A stretch of 42,216 nt of DNA. Source: Tomitella biformata AHU 1821. GTDB taxonomy: Bacteria; Actinomycetota; Actinomycetes; Mycobacteriales; Mycobacteriaceae. Position 1 is the stretch's first letter, and every line of letters starts with the position of its first letter. The DNA is taken from contig NZ_BAVQ01000015.1 in NCBI RefSeq assembly GCF_000524475.1, positions 1-42,216 of the forward strand, read 5' to 3'. This document shows positions 24,600-31,961 of this stretch, piece after piece. The notes under the pieces were generated by a model, which worked only from the letters and a program-made list of their open reading frames with translations, was not told where the DNA came from and searched no databases. The position numbers and the translations under genes were made by a program.

Positions 24600-24695
24600 G
24601 AGTGATCCCTTCGGGGGTCGTGCAGTACCGAGAGCGAGCTACGAACTCGTTCTCACATCTTCGAGAGCCCCGGCCGGCCAGCCGGGGTTTTCTCG
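24590..24695 (+). ncRNA. Candidate antisense copy-control RNA over the rep leader
   Basis: On the plus strand, opposite to rep, TTGAGC (24554-24559) and TACCCT (24578-24583) make a promoter-like pair with 18-base spacing. The transcript would fold into GATCCC-TTCG-GGGGTC (24604-24619, a UUCG tetraloop), GAGAGCGAG/CTCGTTCTC (24630-24654), and end in CCCCGGC/GCCGGGG (24668-24687) followed by TTTT, a textbook intrinsic terminator. About 105 nucleotides, no coding capacity, and complementary to the rep mRNA start region: the features of a counter-transcribed RNA controlling plasmid copy number. No homology is known to me. Confidence 0.6.
24668..24691 (+). terminator. Strong intrinsic terminator
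   Basis: CCCCGGC and GCCGGGG pair perfectly around CGGCCA and are followed by TTTT. The only gene-sized candidate it could serve is the small plus-strand RNA starting near 24590. Confidence 0.8.
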
Positions 24696-24727
24696 TTTCT
24701 GTGCGTACTGCGGCTATGAAGATGTCG

Positions 24728-24744
24728 GGAGGTGCTTAGCCTCC
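24728..24744 (-). terminator. Small hairpin after the ribbon-helix-helix gene
   Basis: GGAGG and CCTCC arms with a 7-base loop lie directly after the stop of the 88-residue protein, before the rep leader. Weak; may only attenuate read-through into rep. Confidence 0.3.
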
Positions 24745-24748
24745 GGCG

Positions 24749-25015
24749 TCAGGCGATATCTTGAAGCTGCAGTTCCTCCTGTGCCTCGTCAACTCGTGAT
24801 TTTGCTGCCTTGCGGGCCGGCAGTCGCGGGGCCAGCTGCTGCAGACCGACGTACTTGGCCGCTAGTGCCATGTAGAAGTCGTTCTCAGACAGACCTTGCT
24901 CCCGTGCTGCCTCCTGGGCTGCTTCTTTGATCGGGACAGGCACGCGCAGCTTCACCTCAGCGCGCACACCCTTACTCGGGCGCCCGCGGCCTCGTTTCTT
25001 CTCGCTTCCAATCAC
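24749..25015 (-). CDS. Ribbon-helix-helix-like plasmid regulator
   Basis: The 88-residue protein has a basic AT-hook-like start (KKRGRGRPSKG, residues 6-16), a predicted beta strand VKLRVPVP, then two helices (IKEAAQEAAREQG and SENDFYMALAAKYVG) joined by a turn, the layout of ribbon-helix-helix DNA-binding proteins. It is transcribed divergently from parA and upstream of rep, so a role in rep or par regulation is likely. It cannot be matched to a named family by eye. The C-terminal tail is acidic and Gln/Glu-rich. Confidence 0.65.
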   Translation of the reverse strand: MIGSEKKRGRGRPSKGVRAEVKLRVPVPIKEAAQEAAREQGLSENDFYMALAAKYVGLQQLAPRLPARKAAKSRVDEAQEELQLQDIA

Positions 25016-25135
25016 ACCACTGATCGTGCAGGTAGTGGACGCAAGTTACTACGCGACACGCCGACAACGGTCCCATAATCTGTCCCCGACAAATTGCCGA
25101 GAAACCTGCCCCTGCTCCAAGTTTGAGCTTGAATT

Positions 25136-25203
25136 CTTTCAAGCATGTTTTCATGTTTTCAATATATTTTGAAGTCATGTATCCTTGAAAACATGACTTC
25201 AAT
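25136..25203. promoter_or_regulatory. Candidate parS centromere and parA operator
   Basis: An AT-rich block before and over the parA start carries CATGTTTTC at 25144 and again at 25152, TTTTGAAGTCATG at 25167-25179 and TTGAAAACATG at 25185-25195. These are variants of one element in both orientations, and the last includes the parA start codon. A further TTGTTTTCATG lies just after the parB-like gene. Such clusters are typical partition sites that the RHH partner binds. Confidence 0.6.
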
Positions 25204-25966
25204 TATTCCCATCATCGCTGTGGCGAATCAGAAGGGGGGCGTAGGGAAGACCGCGGTCACGCTAGGGCTTGCCTCGGCTGCCAGCGCCGCAGGCTTACGG
25301 ACCCTTGTCATCGATATGGACCCTCAGGGCAACAGCACATCGGGGCTCGGCGTCGTTGATACGGAGCTCAACATCAACGACGTCCTCTATGCAGACCAGA
25401 CAGGAGTTGCTCTCGACGCTGTCACTCCCACGCTCTGGCCTGGGGTATCTGTCGTGCCAGCCAACTTGTCACTCGCTCAACGAGACGCCGACCAGCAGCT
25501 TGGCGCGGAAATGCGGTTACGCAAAGCTCTGGATTCCCCCGACCTGTCTGCCAGGTTTGATCTGGTCCTGATCGACTGCCAACCTTCAGTTGGCAAGCTC
25601 GTCTCTAATGCGCTGATCGCCTCCACCGGTGTCCTCATCGTCACCGAACCCAGCATCGATGCAAGCGCTGGTGTGGCTAACATCCTCAACACCATCGATA
25701 CCGTCCGCGAGCACTACAACCCAGATCTCGAAGTGCTCGGGATTGTGCTGAACAAGGTTCCACCTCGAAGCCGGGAAGCTGACTACCGAGCCACAGAGCT
25801 GAGTGACGTGCTCGGAGACCAGCTCTGGGAACCTGTGATTCCGCTGCGGACAGTCCTGGCTGAGTCACGTGGTGCTCGCGCCCCGATCCACTCATACGGA
25901 AGCCGTGCCACTGATCTCATCGCAATCTTTGACGCCTTTTTGGGCCGAATCTCCTCGAAGGGATAA
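25193..25966 (+). CDS. parA: ParA-family partition ATPase
   Basis: The 257-residue protein has the deviant Walker A motif QKGGVGKTAVTLGLA (about 13-27), the A' motif VIDMDPQGNSTSGLG, and LVLIDCQPSVGKLVSNAL as the B region, identifying a MinD/ParA-type plasmid-segregation ATPase. There is no N-terminal HTH, so it resembles the smaller type Ib class that pairs with an RHH protein. The start ATG lies inside the repeat cluster, so autoregulation by its partner is likely. The next gene begins 2 bp after the stop. Confidence 0.95.
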   Translation: MTSIIPIIAVANQKGGVGKTAVTLGLASAASAAGLRTLVIDMDPQGNSTSGLGVVDTELNINDVLYADQTGVALDAVTPTLWPGVSVVPANLSLAQRDADQQLGAEMRLRKALDSPDLSARFDLVLIDCQPSVGKLVSNALIASTGVLIVTEPSIDASAGVANILNTIDTVREHYNPDLEVLGIVLNKVPPRSREADYRATELSDVLGDQLWEPVIPLRTVLAESRGARAPIHSYGSRATDLIAIFDAFLGRISSKG

Positions 25967-25968
25967 TC

Positions 25969-26241
25969 ATGTCTGCCAAGCATCAGCCCGTCGGCGCTTT
26001 TGCCGCCAAAAAGCTCACCAAGGCCCCTGACGCCGATACGCATCCTCTCGCCCCTCGAGCCACGCCGACTGTCCCTCCGACCGCTAGTTCCGACGCGAAA
26101 CTAACCCCGTTCTCAGCACGTATAGACCCTGACCTGCTCCGAAAGGTAAAGATCGCAGCCGTGACCCGTGGTGTCACGGTTCAGAGCATCACAGCGGAAG
26201 CCTTCCAGCTCTGGCTTGATCAACACAGTGATGGATTGTAA
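25969..26241 (+). CDS. parB: Ribbon-helix-helix partition partner (ParB/ParG-like)
   Basis: The 90-residue protein has a flexible, Pro/Thr/Lys-rich N-terminal half and a C-terminal ribbon-helix-helix (FSARIDPDLLRKVKIAAVT, then VTVQSITAEAFQLWLDQH). This is the architecture of small centromere-binding proteins such as ParG, whose free N-terminal tail stimulates the ParA ATPase. It begins 2 bp after parA, so the two form an operon. The gene symbol is assigned by role, not by similarity to large HTH-type ParB. Confidence 0.8.
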   Translation: MSAKHQPVGAFAAKKLTKAPDADTHPLAPRATPTVPPTASSDAKLTPFSARIDPDLLRKVKIAAVTRGVTVQSITAEAFQLWLDQHSDGL

Positions 26242-26279
26242 GAATGTAAGAATTCAAACTTGTTTTCATGCTTACATTC
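26242..26279. repeat. Inverted repeat after the partition operon
   Basis: GAATGTAAG and CTTACATTC form a perfect 9-bp inverted repeat with a 20-base AT-rich loop that includes TTGTTTTCATG, a copy of the upstream partition motif. Possibly a second centromere site or a weak terminator. Confidence 0.55.
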
Positions 26280-26294
26280 AAGGGTGCTTGCCCC

Positions 26295-26906
26295 TCACTG
26301 GATCACATCCTCAGTGGGGAATGGACTCGCGTTCCCCTGCGAGGGACCGCCAACCGCAACGCCGGAAGATACGATGCCCGACGCCTGATCCTCGAGGAAT
26401 AGCTCGCCGATGCCCGCGCAGACTGCTACCGAGTGTCCTTTTGCGCGCACACGCGCCTTGTCATAGGCGAACACCTCGGCCTCGTCCTGGGCGTTGACCG
26501 ACGCTTGATCGCACGCGAGCACCGTGACGCGATTACGCGCGTAGACCACACAGTGGTCGAAAGCATGCACCGTCGCCCGGGTGTAGGCGTGAACCGCCAC
26601 ATGCCCGGTCACCTCGACGAAGCTCGCGTCCGTGGCGACCAATTGTGCGGTGCGGGGGAGGGGCTTCTGTAGATGAATCCGCACCTGCGACTGACCGACG
26701 ATGCGCAACGTCCAACTCTGGCCGGCGGCGACGAGATCCGCGTCAGTTAGTTCGAGGACCTGCCCGTCGGTGTCCACGAGTACGGTCTTCGCGCCGGTCT
26801 TGAGCCGTTTGCGGATGGCCGCGGTGGTGTTGACGGCGGCACGCTCATACGGACTACTGCGCACCTGGGCGCGCTCACGAGCAGGGGTCGATGCGATTCT
26901 CGCCAT
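26295..26906 (-). CDS. Beta-solenoid-like repeat protein of unknown function
   Basis: The 203-residue protein starts at ATG 26906 with GGAG upstream. Residues 1-60 are basic; residues 100-175 are a run of short imperfect repeats (VAVHAYTRATVHAFDH, VVYARNRVTVLACDQ, ASVNAQDEAEVFAYDK, ARVRAKGHSVAVC) alternating small, beta-branched and polar residues, which predicts a right-handed beta-helix. Proteins with such V-x-A-x repeats are seen in actinobacteria and their phages, without known function. There is no signal peptide. It converges with the partition operon and is followed on the same strand by nothing close. Function unknown. Confidence 0.6.
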   Translation of the reverse strand: MARIASTPARERAQVRSSPYERAAVNTTAAIRKRLKTGAKTVLVDTDGQVLELTDADLVAAGQSWTLRIVGQSQVRIHLQKPLPRTAQLVATDASFVEVTGHVAVHAYTRATVHAFDHCVVYARNRVTVLACDQASVNAQDEAEVFAYDKARVRAKGHSVAVCAGIGELFLEDQASGIVSSGVAVGGPSQGNASPFPTEDVIQ

Positions 26907-27109
26907 CACGATCTCCGATCTCAGCTGGTCGGGTCCAGGATTACACCCGCAGCATAGACGCGCGGGAACTGTTCGCGACCGGACCTTCATCAGCCTGTCA
27001 GAAGTCGATCAACCGCATCGTTTTGCACTCTGACCAGTTGAGACGGCATCTCCCCGCTATGAGGGCGATCCGCCGGGGACAGCCGAGCACCCCGGCCCAT
27101 TTTCGCTCC

Positions 27110-27991
27110 CTACGATTCGGAAGCCGCCACATCAGGCTCATAGCTGATGATGCCTTTGTGCCTGGTGGACACCTTTTCTACCAGCACCCCGCTGGTGTAG
27201 TCGTCCACCCAGAGCTCGACGGCGTCGATCTGGGCGGCGAGGGGGTGCTCGAATGCCGCGCGGGCGTTCGTCGCGCAGATCGACTCCGCACTTCCCGCCG
27301 GATACAAGCCTGCGATGACCGATGCCGGCGTGAATCGGCCACCGAGCTCGTCCCCGCCAGTGCGCCCGGTCCACCACCGCCCCAGCGCTTGCTCCTGGGC
27401 TCGCTCACTGGGAACCTCGACGTCCATGATCGTGAACCGTTCATAGCCGGCCGCGCCGAGATGCCGCAACAGCCGCTCTCCGAGTCCCGGCCAGCTGAAG
27501 GTGCCCTCGATGACGAGGTTCTCACCGCGGCCCATACATAGCTCCTGCAGCGCGTCGACGATCTTCGTGGACTCGGTGTGCACCAGCGTCGCCAGCTCCC
27601 GTGCCATCACGGTGCCACCGTCCGGCAGCCCCATCGACACGATGTCGCGGTAGACGCCAGCCTCCAGCGCTTCGCGGATCAGGTAGTCCTTGACCCGGTC
27701 CGCGTCCAGAACACGCCAGCCTTGGCCCGCGAGTCCGTTCCGCTCGATGCTCGTGGACTTGCCGGCGCCCGGCACTCCTGCTGTGGCTATGGCGCAGAAT
27801 TGCCCGCCGATCACGACGTTGTCCTGCTCGGCGAGGTAGCTCTCGATGATCCGGTCGAGGGTGCGGCGCCGATGGGGGTTGTCCGCGTGCAGACGGTGCG
27901 AGGCGGCGGCGCCGTTCTGGTCGAGGACGCCACCTGGACGACACATGCGCTCGAGCGCCGCGGCGGTCGCGGCGCGGGGATCGATCGCCAC
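27110..27991 (-). CDS. Zeta-type toxin kinase
   Basis: The 293-residue protein carries the zeta toxin P-loop kinase domain: Walker A AGVPGAGKST (about 69-78), RVLDADRVKDYLI, and GRGENLVIEGTFSWPG with a conserved Arg-rich C-terminal lid. Zeta enzymes phosphorylate UDP-N-acetylglucosamine and block cell-wall synthesis. Translation starts at GTG 27991, overlapping the antitoxin stop by one base (TAGTG). Together they form a toxin-antitoxin pair expected to stabilise the plasmid. It is a little longer than minimal zeta toxins, with an N-terminal extension of about 60 residues. Confidence 0.85.
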   Translation of the reverse strand: MAIDPRAATAAALERMCRPGGVLDQNGAAASHRLHADNPHRRRTLDRIIESYLAEQDNVVIGGQFCAIATAGVPGAGKSTSIERNGLAGQGWRVLDADRVKDYLIREALEAGVYRDIVSMGLPDGGTVMARELATLVHTESTKIVDALQELCMGRGENLVIEGTFSWPGLGERLLRHLGAAGYERFTIMDVEVPSERAQEQALGRWWTGRTGGDELGGRFTPASVIAGLYPAGSAESICATNARAAFEHPLAAQIDAVELWVDDYTSGVLVEKVSTRHKGIISYEPDVAASES

Positions 27992-28434
27992 TATGCGCGC
28001 GCGCCCGCGCGCTGGGTCGCGGTCAGCGCGAACAGCCGCTGGTAGTCGTCATCGGAGAGCAGGTCTCCGGCCCGCTCGATTTGGTCCCAGGTGCCCGGCA
28101 GGTAGACCTCGCCGGTGGGATCGGTGTGGCCGAATGTGTAGCGCCAGCTGGCGAGTTCGTCCATCATCGCCGTGTGGTCGATGCGGCCGGCGGCGTACTC
28201 GAGTAGGACTTCCCGGGGGCCGCGCTCGCACGCCGCGGGAGTGAGCCGGGCGGCTTTGGCCAGGCGGCTGACCTCGGGCTGGGTGACGCCGATCGCGGCC
28301 GCGATCTGGGTCTGGCTTAGTCCAGCCTGGACTGCGACGTTGACGGCGCGGAGCTTGAGGATTTTCGCGAGCTCGGTGAGCGCCGGCACCGCCTTAAGTT
28401 GGCGATCGATGTCTGGGCTGTATGCGATGGACAC
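27991..28434 (-). CDS. HTH antitoxin for the zeta toxin
   Basis: The 147-residue protein starts at GTG 28434 with AAGGAG 7 bases upstream. Residues 35-60 are a clear helix-turn-helix (GLSQTQIAAAIGVTQPEVSR). The C-terminal half, with TAMMDELASWRYTFGH and WDQIERAGDLLSDDDYQRL, should bind the toxin. It differs from classical epsilon antitoxins, which lack a DNA-binding domain. Fusing repression and neutralisation in one protein lets the pair be autoregulated. A TATAC-GTATA inverted repeat upstream is the likely operator. Confidence 0.82.
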   Translation of the reverse strand: MSIAYSPDIDRQLKAVPALTELAKILKLRAVNVAVQAGLSQTQIAAAIGVTQPEVSRLAKAARLTPAACERGPREVLLEYAAGRIDHTAMMDELASWRYTFGHTDPTGEVYLPGTWDQIERAGDLLSDDDYQRLFALTATQRAGARA

Positions 28435-28458
28435 TGCGTTCTCCTTCCAGCCTGGCGT

Positions 28459-28474
28459 TATACCAAAGTGTATA
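28459..28474 (-). promoter_or_regulatory. Operator/-10 region of the zeta toxin-antitoxin operon
   Basis: TATAC and GTATA half-sites are separated by CAAAGT, overlapping TATAAC on the minus strand, which is a good -10 box 25 bases before the antitoxin GTG. Confidence 0.5.
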
Positions 28475-28683
28475 GCACGACCGGCGACAACCGCAGCACC
28501 CCCGAAAGCACCGAGGAGTCCATCCGATAATCGCGCGATATCACATCGCCCCTGGTCACTGCGGTGTTCACGTTCGTGGAGACCCCCGCTTGCGTTCGGC
28601 AGCCGAGGCTCCCTGTCCATGTCGTGCCGCCTCTTGTCAGTACCTGCTGCCATCATGGGCGACACCATCGACGAGGAGTGAGC

Positions 28684-29094
28684 ATGACGTGGACCAGCAA
28701 TGACGTCTCGGACGAGAACACCGAGACCCTGGTGTGGGAGCAGGAGCGAAAGACTCTTGCCGAGTTGCTCCTCGCTCGCGGCGAGTCGATCGCGGCCGCA
28801 CTCGTCGCCGTGGCCGAGTATCGCCGCAATCAGGTCGACAACTGGGATGGCGGCCAGTACGAGGTCGATCTCGCACTTCCCGCGGACATGTTCGACGCCG
28901 CCGCGGACGTCCGCGGCGAGCTGGCCGAGGCCGCGCGGGCTGTGATCGGAGAAGGCCACTTTCAGGGGCTGACGATCAGCGTTCGCCGGTCCGATCTCAT
29001 ACCAAGTTGGGACAAGGACCTCCTCGACTCCCTGCGCGCAGCGCCGCCTGCCCACAAGCCCCTGGAGCTGACCGCTGACCAGTCTGGCGCCTGA
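28684..29094 (+). CDS. Unrecognised 136-residue protein
   Basis: The gene starts at ATG 28684 with GAGGAG 8 bases upstream. The product is acidic, soluble and largely helical (ERKTLAELLLARGESIAAAL, then MFDAAADVRGELAEAARAV), with a short hydrophobic beta-like part (FQGLTISVRRSDLIPSWDKD). No family is recognised. It is divergent from the zeta pair and 92 bp from a converging membrane protein gene. Conservation beyond this plasmid cannot be judged here. Confidence 0.6.
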   Translation: MTWTSNDVSDENTETLVWEQERKTLAELLLARGESIAAALVAVAEYRRNQVDNWDGGQYEVDLALPADMFDAAADVRGELAEAARAVIGEGHFQGLTISVRRSDLIPSWDKDLLDSLRAAPPAHKPLELTADQSGA

Positions 29095-29186
29095 TGACCA
29101 GATGTTATGTCAGAAAAACTGCCTGCATATCCTCGTCTGCTACGAGGCACTGCACCACTGACGGACAGGACCACTCCATGGTCGGG

Positions 29187-30296
29187 CTACTCGGGCCCAG
29201 GCTGTCCCGATTCTTCCTGAGGGAAGCGCTCATCGAATTTTCGGGCCGCATAATCCGCGGCTGGTTTTCCCCCAGGAACACCGAGCGCACCGGGGATGCC
29301 GCCGGCAAAAGGCACTACCCCGGCTACGACATGGAGGAACGTAAAGAACGTCATGATCAAGAGAATCGCCGCCCTGCGCCCGTTCTTCCTGCTAAAAGTC
29401 GCACGGAACGCGGTACTCTCGGCAAGCCGGGAGACAATCTCCTTCCAGACGGGGTCGCCCTCGATATCCTCCGCAATCGCATCAAACTCGTCGTCCTCGT
29501 CGACGTCGTCCATGGTGGCGGCAAGTCGGGCTAGTACGTCAGGCGGCGGCATCAACGCTTCCACCGCAGTCGCAATCGTCGCCTCAGACAGCTTCGACAG
29601 ACTCCGGGTAATCCCGAGCATCCGATCAAAGTCTAGTTCGCTCGATATTTCGCTGAGCCTGCTCGCGACCCCAGCGAAGGCAGTTGCCGGCGGGAGGGTC
29701 GCACCAAATATTTTGGCCGCGGCGGAGTGAGCCGCGGCGGTGGCTGGCCCAACGCCCGCAGCAAGAAGCGGGATCGCATCGATCGCCTTAGCTATGGCCG
29801 CCGCCTGGACCGGGAACTCGGGAGTGCGAGTGATGGCGGTTCGACCAGCGATGCGGTCCCACTCGTCTTGTTCAATCAGCTGTGCCCTGCCGGGCGTCAT
29901 TGACGCATCCGCCGCCCAGGCACCCACGCTTCTGGCCCTCGTGACGCGCTCCAATACGTCCTGGTCAATCAGGTCCGCGACGTCCGGCATCTTCGCCACA
30001 GCTGCCGCCCAAGCCGCCACACTGGATGGGCCAACCATTCGGTCCAGCACCTCCGGGTCGATCAGCTTCGCCATGTCGAGCGCCTTCGACATAGTCGCTG
30101 CCTGGGCCACGAAGTCAGCCGTCCGGGCGGAGTATTGTCCGCTCTTCCTCGATGCTCGAGCCGCTGCCCGTTCAGCACGGTCACGTGACGATGAGCCCCT
30201 AGACTCTGACGGCGAAGCAGATTCCGGTCCGGAGGGATCCGGGCCCGACTCCCTCACTTCCCCGTTCCCGTCGGCGTGTGCTGAATCGGCCATCAT
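29187..30296 (-). CDS. Repeat-containing single-helix membrane protein, unknown
   Basis: The 369-residue protein starts at ATG 30296, preceded by GAGGGG. It has a disordered Ser/Glu/Pro-rich N-terminus (1-50), then at least three imperfect repeats of about 35 residues (LIDPEVLDRMVGPSSVAAWAA, LIDQDVLERVTRARSVGAWAA, LIEQDEWDRIAGRTA), an Ala-rich helical region, an acidic segment DDVDEDDEFD, and one hydrophobic segment near the C-terminus (AAILLIMTFFTFLHVVAGV) followed by a short tail. No catalytic motif is seen. It is divergent from the DUF3644 gene at the edge of a restriction island. Function unknown; a membrane effector is one possibility. Confidence 0.65.
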   Translation of the reverse strand: MMADSAHADGNGEVRESGPDPSGPESASPSESRGSSSRDRAERAAARASRKSGQYSARTADFVAQAATMSKALDMAKLIDPEVLDRMVGPSSVAAWAAAVAKMPDVADLIDQDVLERVTRARSVGAWAADASMTPGRAQLIEQDEWDRIAGRTAITRTPEFPVQAAAIAKAIDAIPLLAAGVGPATAAAHSAAAKIFGATLPPATAFAGVASRLSEISSELDFDRMLGITRSLSKLSEATIATAVEALMPPPDVLARLAATMDDVDEDDEFDAIAEDIEGDPVWKEIVSRLAESTAFRATFSRKNGRRAAILLIMTFFTFLHVVAGVVPFAGGIPGALGVPGGKPAADYAARKFDERFPQEESGQPGPE

Positions 30297-30520
30297 TGAT
30301 TTCCCCTCGCATTCGCCCACCTGAAAGGGCCCTAGCCGGAAACTACCAGGCAGGGGTGCAGCCCCCAGCGCGGTTGAGCGGGTCACCGCTGCAGGCCACG
30401 GCATCGGACAGGGCTCGGCCTCCTGTCCCCAATGAGCGAAGGGCTCGCCGGCCACTTCCGACGGTGTGCAGTTTCTCAGGCCCATGCGTAGACGTTTTGG
30501 ACAGCCATTAGAGTCCAGTC

Positions 30521-31585
30521 ATGGCCCGGCCTCCGCGATGGCAATCGACCCTCAACGCAAGCATCGAAGAGGCCTGCCTCGCGGTCCGACTCTACAACGA
30601 TCCCGCAGAAAGTCGGGCATTCGAAGGCTTCGTCATTCACATGCACCTCGCTTGGCTTTACCTTCTCCACGCCGAGTTCCTCCGTGACGGAACGGACTAT
30701 CGATACTGGGACAAACAGTACAAAAATCGCCTCTTGAAGGTCGATGGTGAAGCCAAGAGGTGGGAGCTCGAACGCTCAATGAAGGAGCGGTGGCCTGACG
30801 ACACCGACCCGGTGAGGGCCAACCTGTGCCTCTTCATTCGCCTCCGCAACCGGTTAGAACACAGGCACGCTCACGCAGACTCAGCTCTGATGTTGACCTT
30901 GGCGGGCAACGCGCACGCACTGTTAATCAACTACGAAGGTGAGATGACGGGTCAGTTCGGAGACGAACAATCGCTGGCCCTCCGCCTCCGCATCCCGCTT
31001 TTCGTAGGTACATTCAGCCACCAGGGAGAGCAGGCCCTCCGCCGTCTCCGTAAGACCCTCCCCAAGGACCTCCATGGCTTCCTTACAGAATATGAGGCGG
31101 GGCTGGAGTCGGGCGTAGTAGAGGATTCACGCTACGAGTTTCGGCTGCGCGCGACCATCGAACTAGCCCCCAAGGACCCCGATGCTGTTGCGATCCAGTT
31201 CACTTCCTACAAGGACATGACGGAGGCTGAGCGGGAAGCTGTCGAGGAAATGGGGCGCAAGGGTCAGGTCATTATCCGAGACCGGAAGCAGCCGGTGTCC
31301 GGATACGGTCGGCTGATGCCGAAGGCAGCGGCCCAAGAAATCCAGGAGGAACTTCCCTACATCTTCGGCCAGCACCACTTCACCGCTGCATGGAAGAATC
31401 TCAAGGCCCGGCCATCGCCTGGTGCCAAGGACCCCACACATACCAACCCCGACTGGTGCGAATACGACGAGCCAACCAGGTCCTACCGATACACCAGAGC
31501 GTTCGTGAAGTACTTGATCAAGAAGTGCTCGACTCCCGACGGGTTTGCTGAAATAACGGGCAGTACACCTCGGCCGAAGCCATGA
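30521..31585 (+). CDS. DUF3644 domain protein
   Basis: The 354-residue protein shows the DUF3644 pattern: an N-terminal EEACLAVRLYNDPAESRAFE, FVIHMHLAWLYLLHAEFLRDG, and FIRLRNRLEHRHAHADSA with the conserved R-N-x-x-E/H region, which resembles HEPN-type RNase motifs. A C-terminal winged-helix-like part contains AEREAVEEMG and HFTAAWKNLKAR. Proteins of this family occur widely beside restriction and defence genes, but their activity is not settled. It lies upstream of the single-chain restriction enzyme on the same strand, with a 376-bp gap. It may contribute to defence. Confidence 0.75.
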   Translation: MARPPRWQSTLNASIEEACLAVRLYNDPAESRAFEGFVIHMHLAWLYLLHAEFLRDGTDYRYWDKQYKNRLLKVDGEAKRWELERSMKERWPDDTDPVRANLCLFIRLRNRLEHRHAHADSALMLTLAGNAHALLINYEGEMTGQFGDEQSLALRLRIPLFVGTFSHQGEQALRRLRKTLPKDLHGFLTEYEAGLESGVVEDSRYEFRLRATIELAPKDPDAVAIQFTSYKDMTEAEREAVEEMGRKGQVIIRDRKQPVSGYGRLMPKAAAQEIQEELPYIFGQHHFTAAWKNLKARPSPGAKDPTHTNPDWCEYDEPTRSYRYTRAFVKYLIKKCSTPDGFAEITGSTPRPKP

Positions 31586-31961
31586 ACGTCCCGAGTCGAC
31601 GCACTCGCCGATGTCGTGATCGGCAAGAAGCCTGGGACTGTTCATCGTGATGGGTGAGACGGCTGAGCCGGGGGAGTGAGTCCCGCCAGGATTCACGGTG
31701 ACCATGGATCCGGGACGGCCACCGATGAACTGGGCAATATGGTCTCGGCGCAGACTCACACATCGACGATGGGTTCGGAAGCGTTGTGATCGGCGCGTGG
31801 TGCGCAGCCGGTCTCAAGCCCTACTGAAATCGCCGTATCTCGGGAGTCTGGTCGACTCGACCAGCGAGCATGTCTGTGGCCACTGCCATGATGGTCACAC
31901 GACCTGCCCGGTGGCAGGAACACGAACAGGTTTCCGGCCGGGAAAGAGCGAGGTGGGCGCA
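31586..31961 (+). other. Gene-free leader before the restriction-modification gene
   Basis: The restriction enzyme's frame stays open through this region but shows no similarity and has atypical codon use. A palindrome GGTCGACTCGACC lies at about 31850. Three closely spaced GTG codons (31953, 31962, 31971) are candidate starts for the enzyme after GGAAAGAGCGAGG. No other gene is seen. Confidence 0.5.

Noticed and set aside
31698-31961. Extended N-terminus of the restriction enzyme
   Set aside because: Residues before the GTG cluster show no nuclease-family similarity and have atypical composition.
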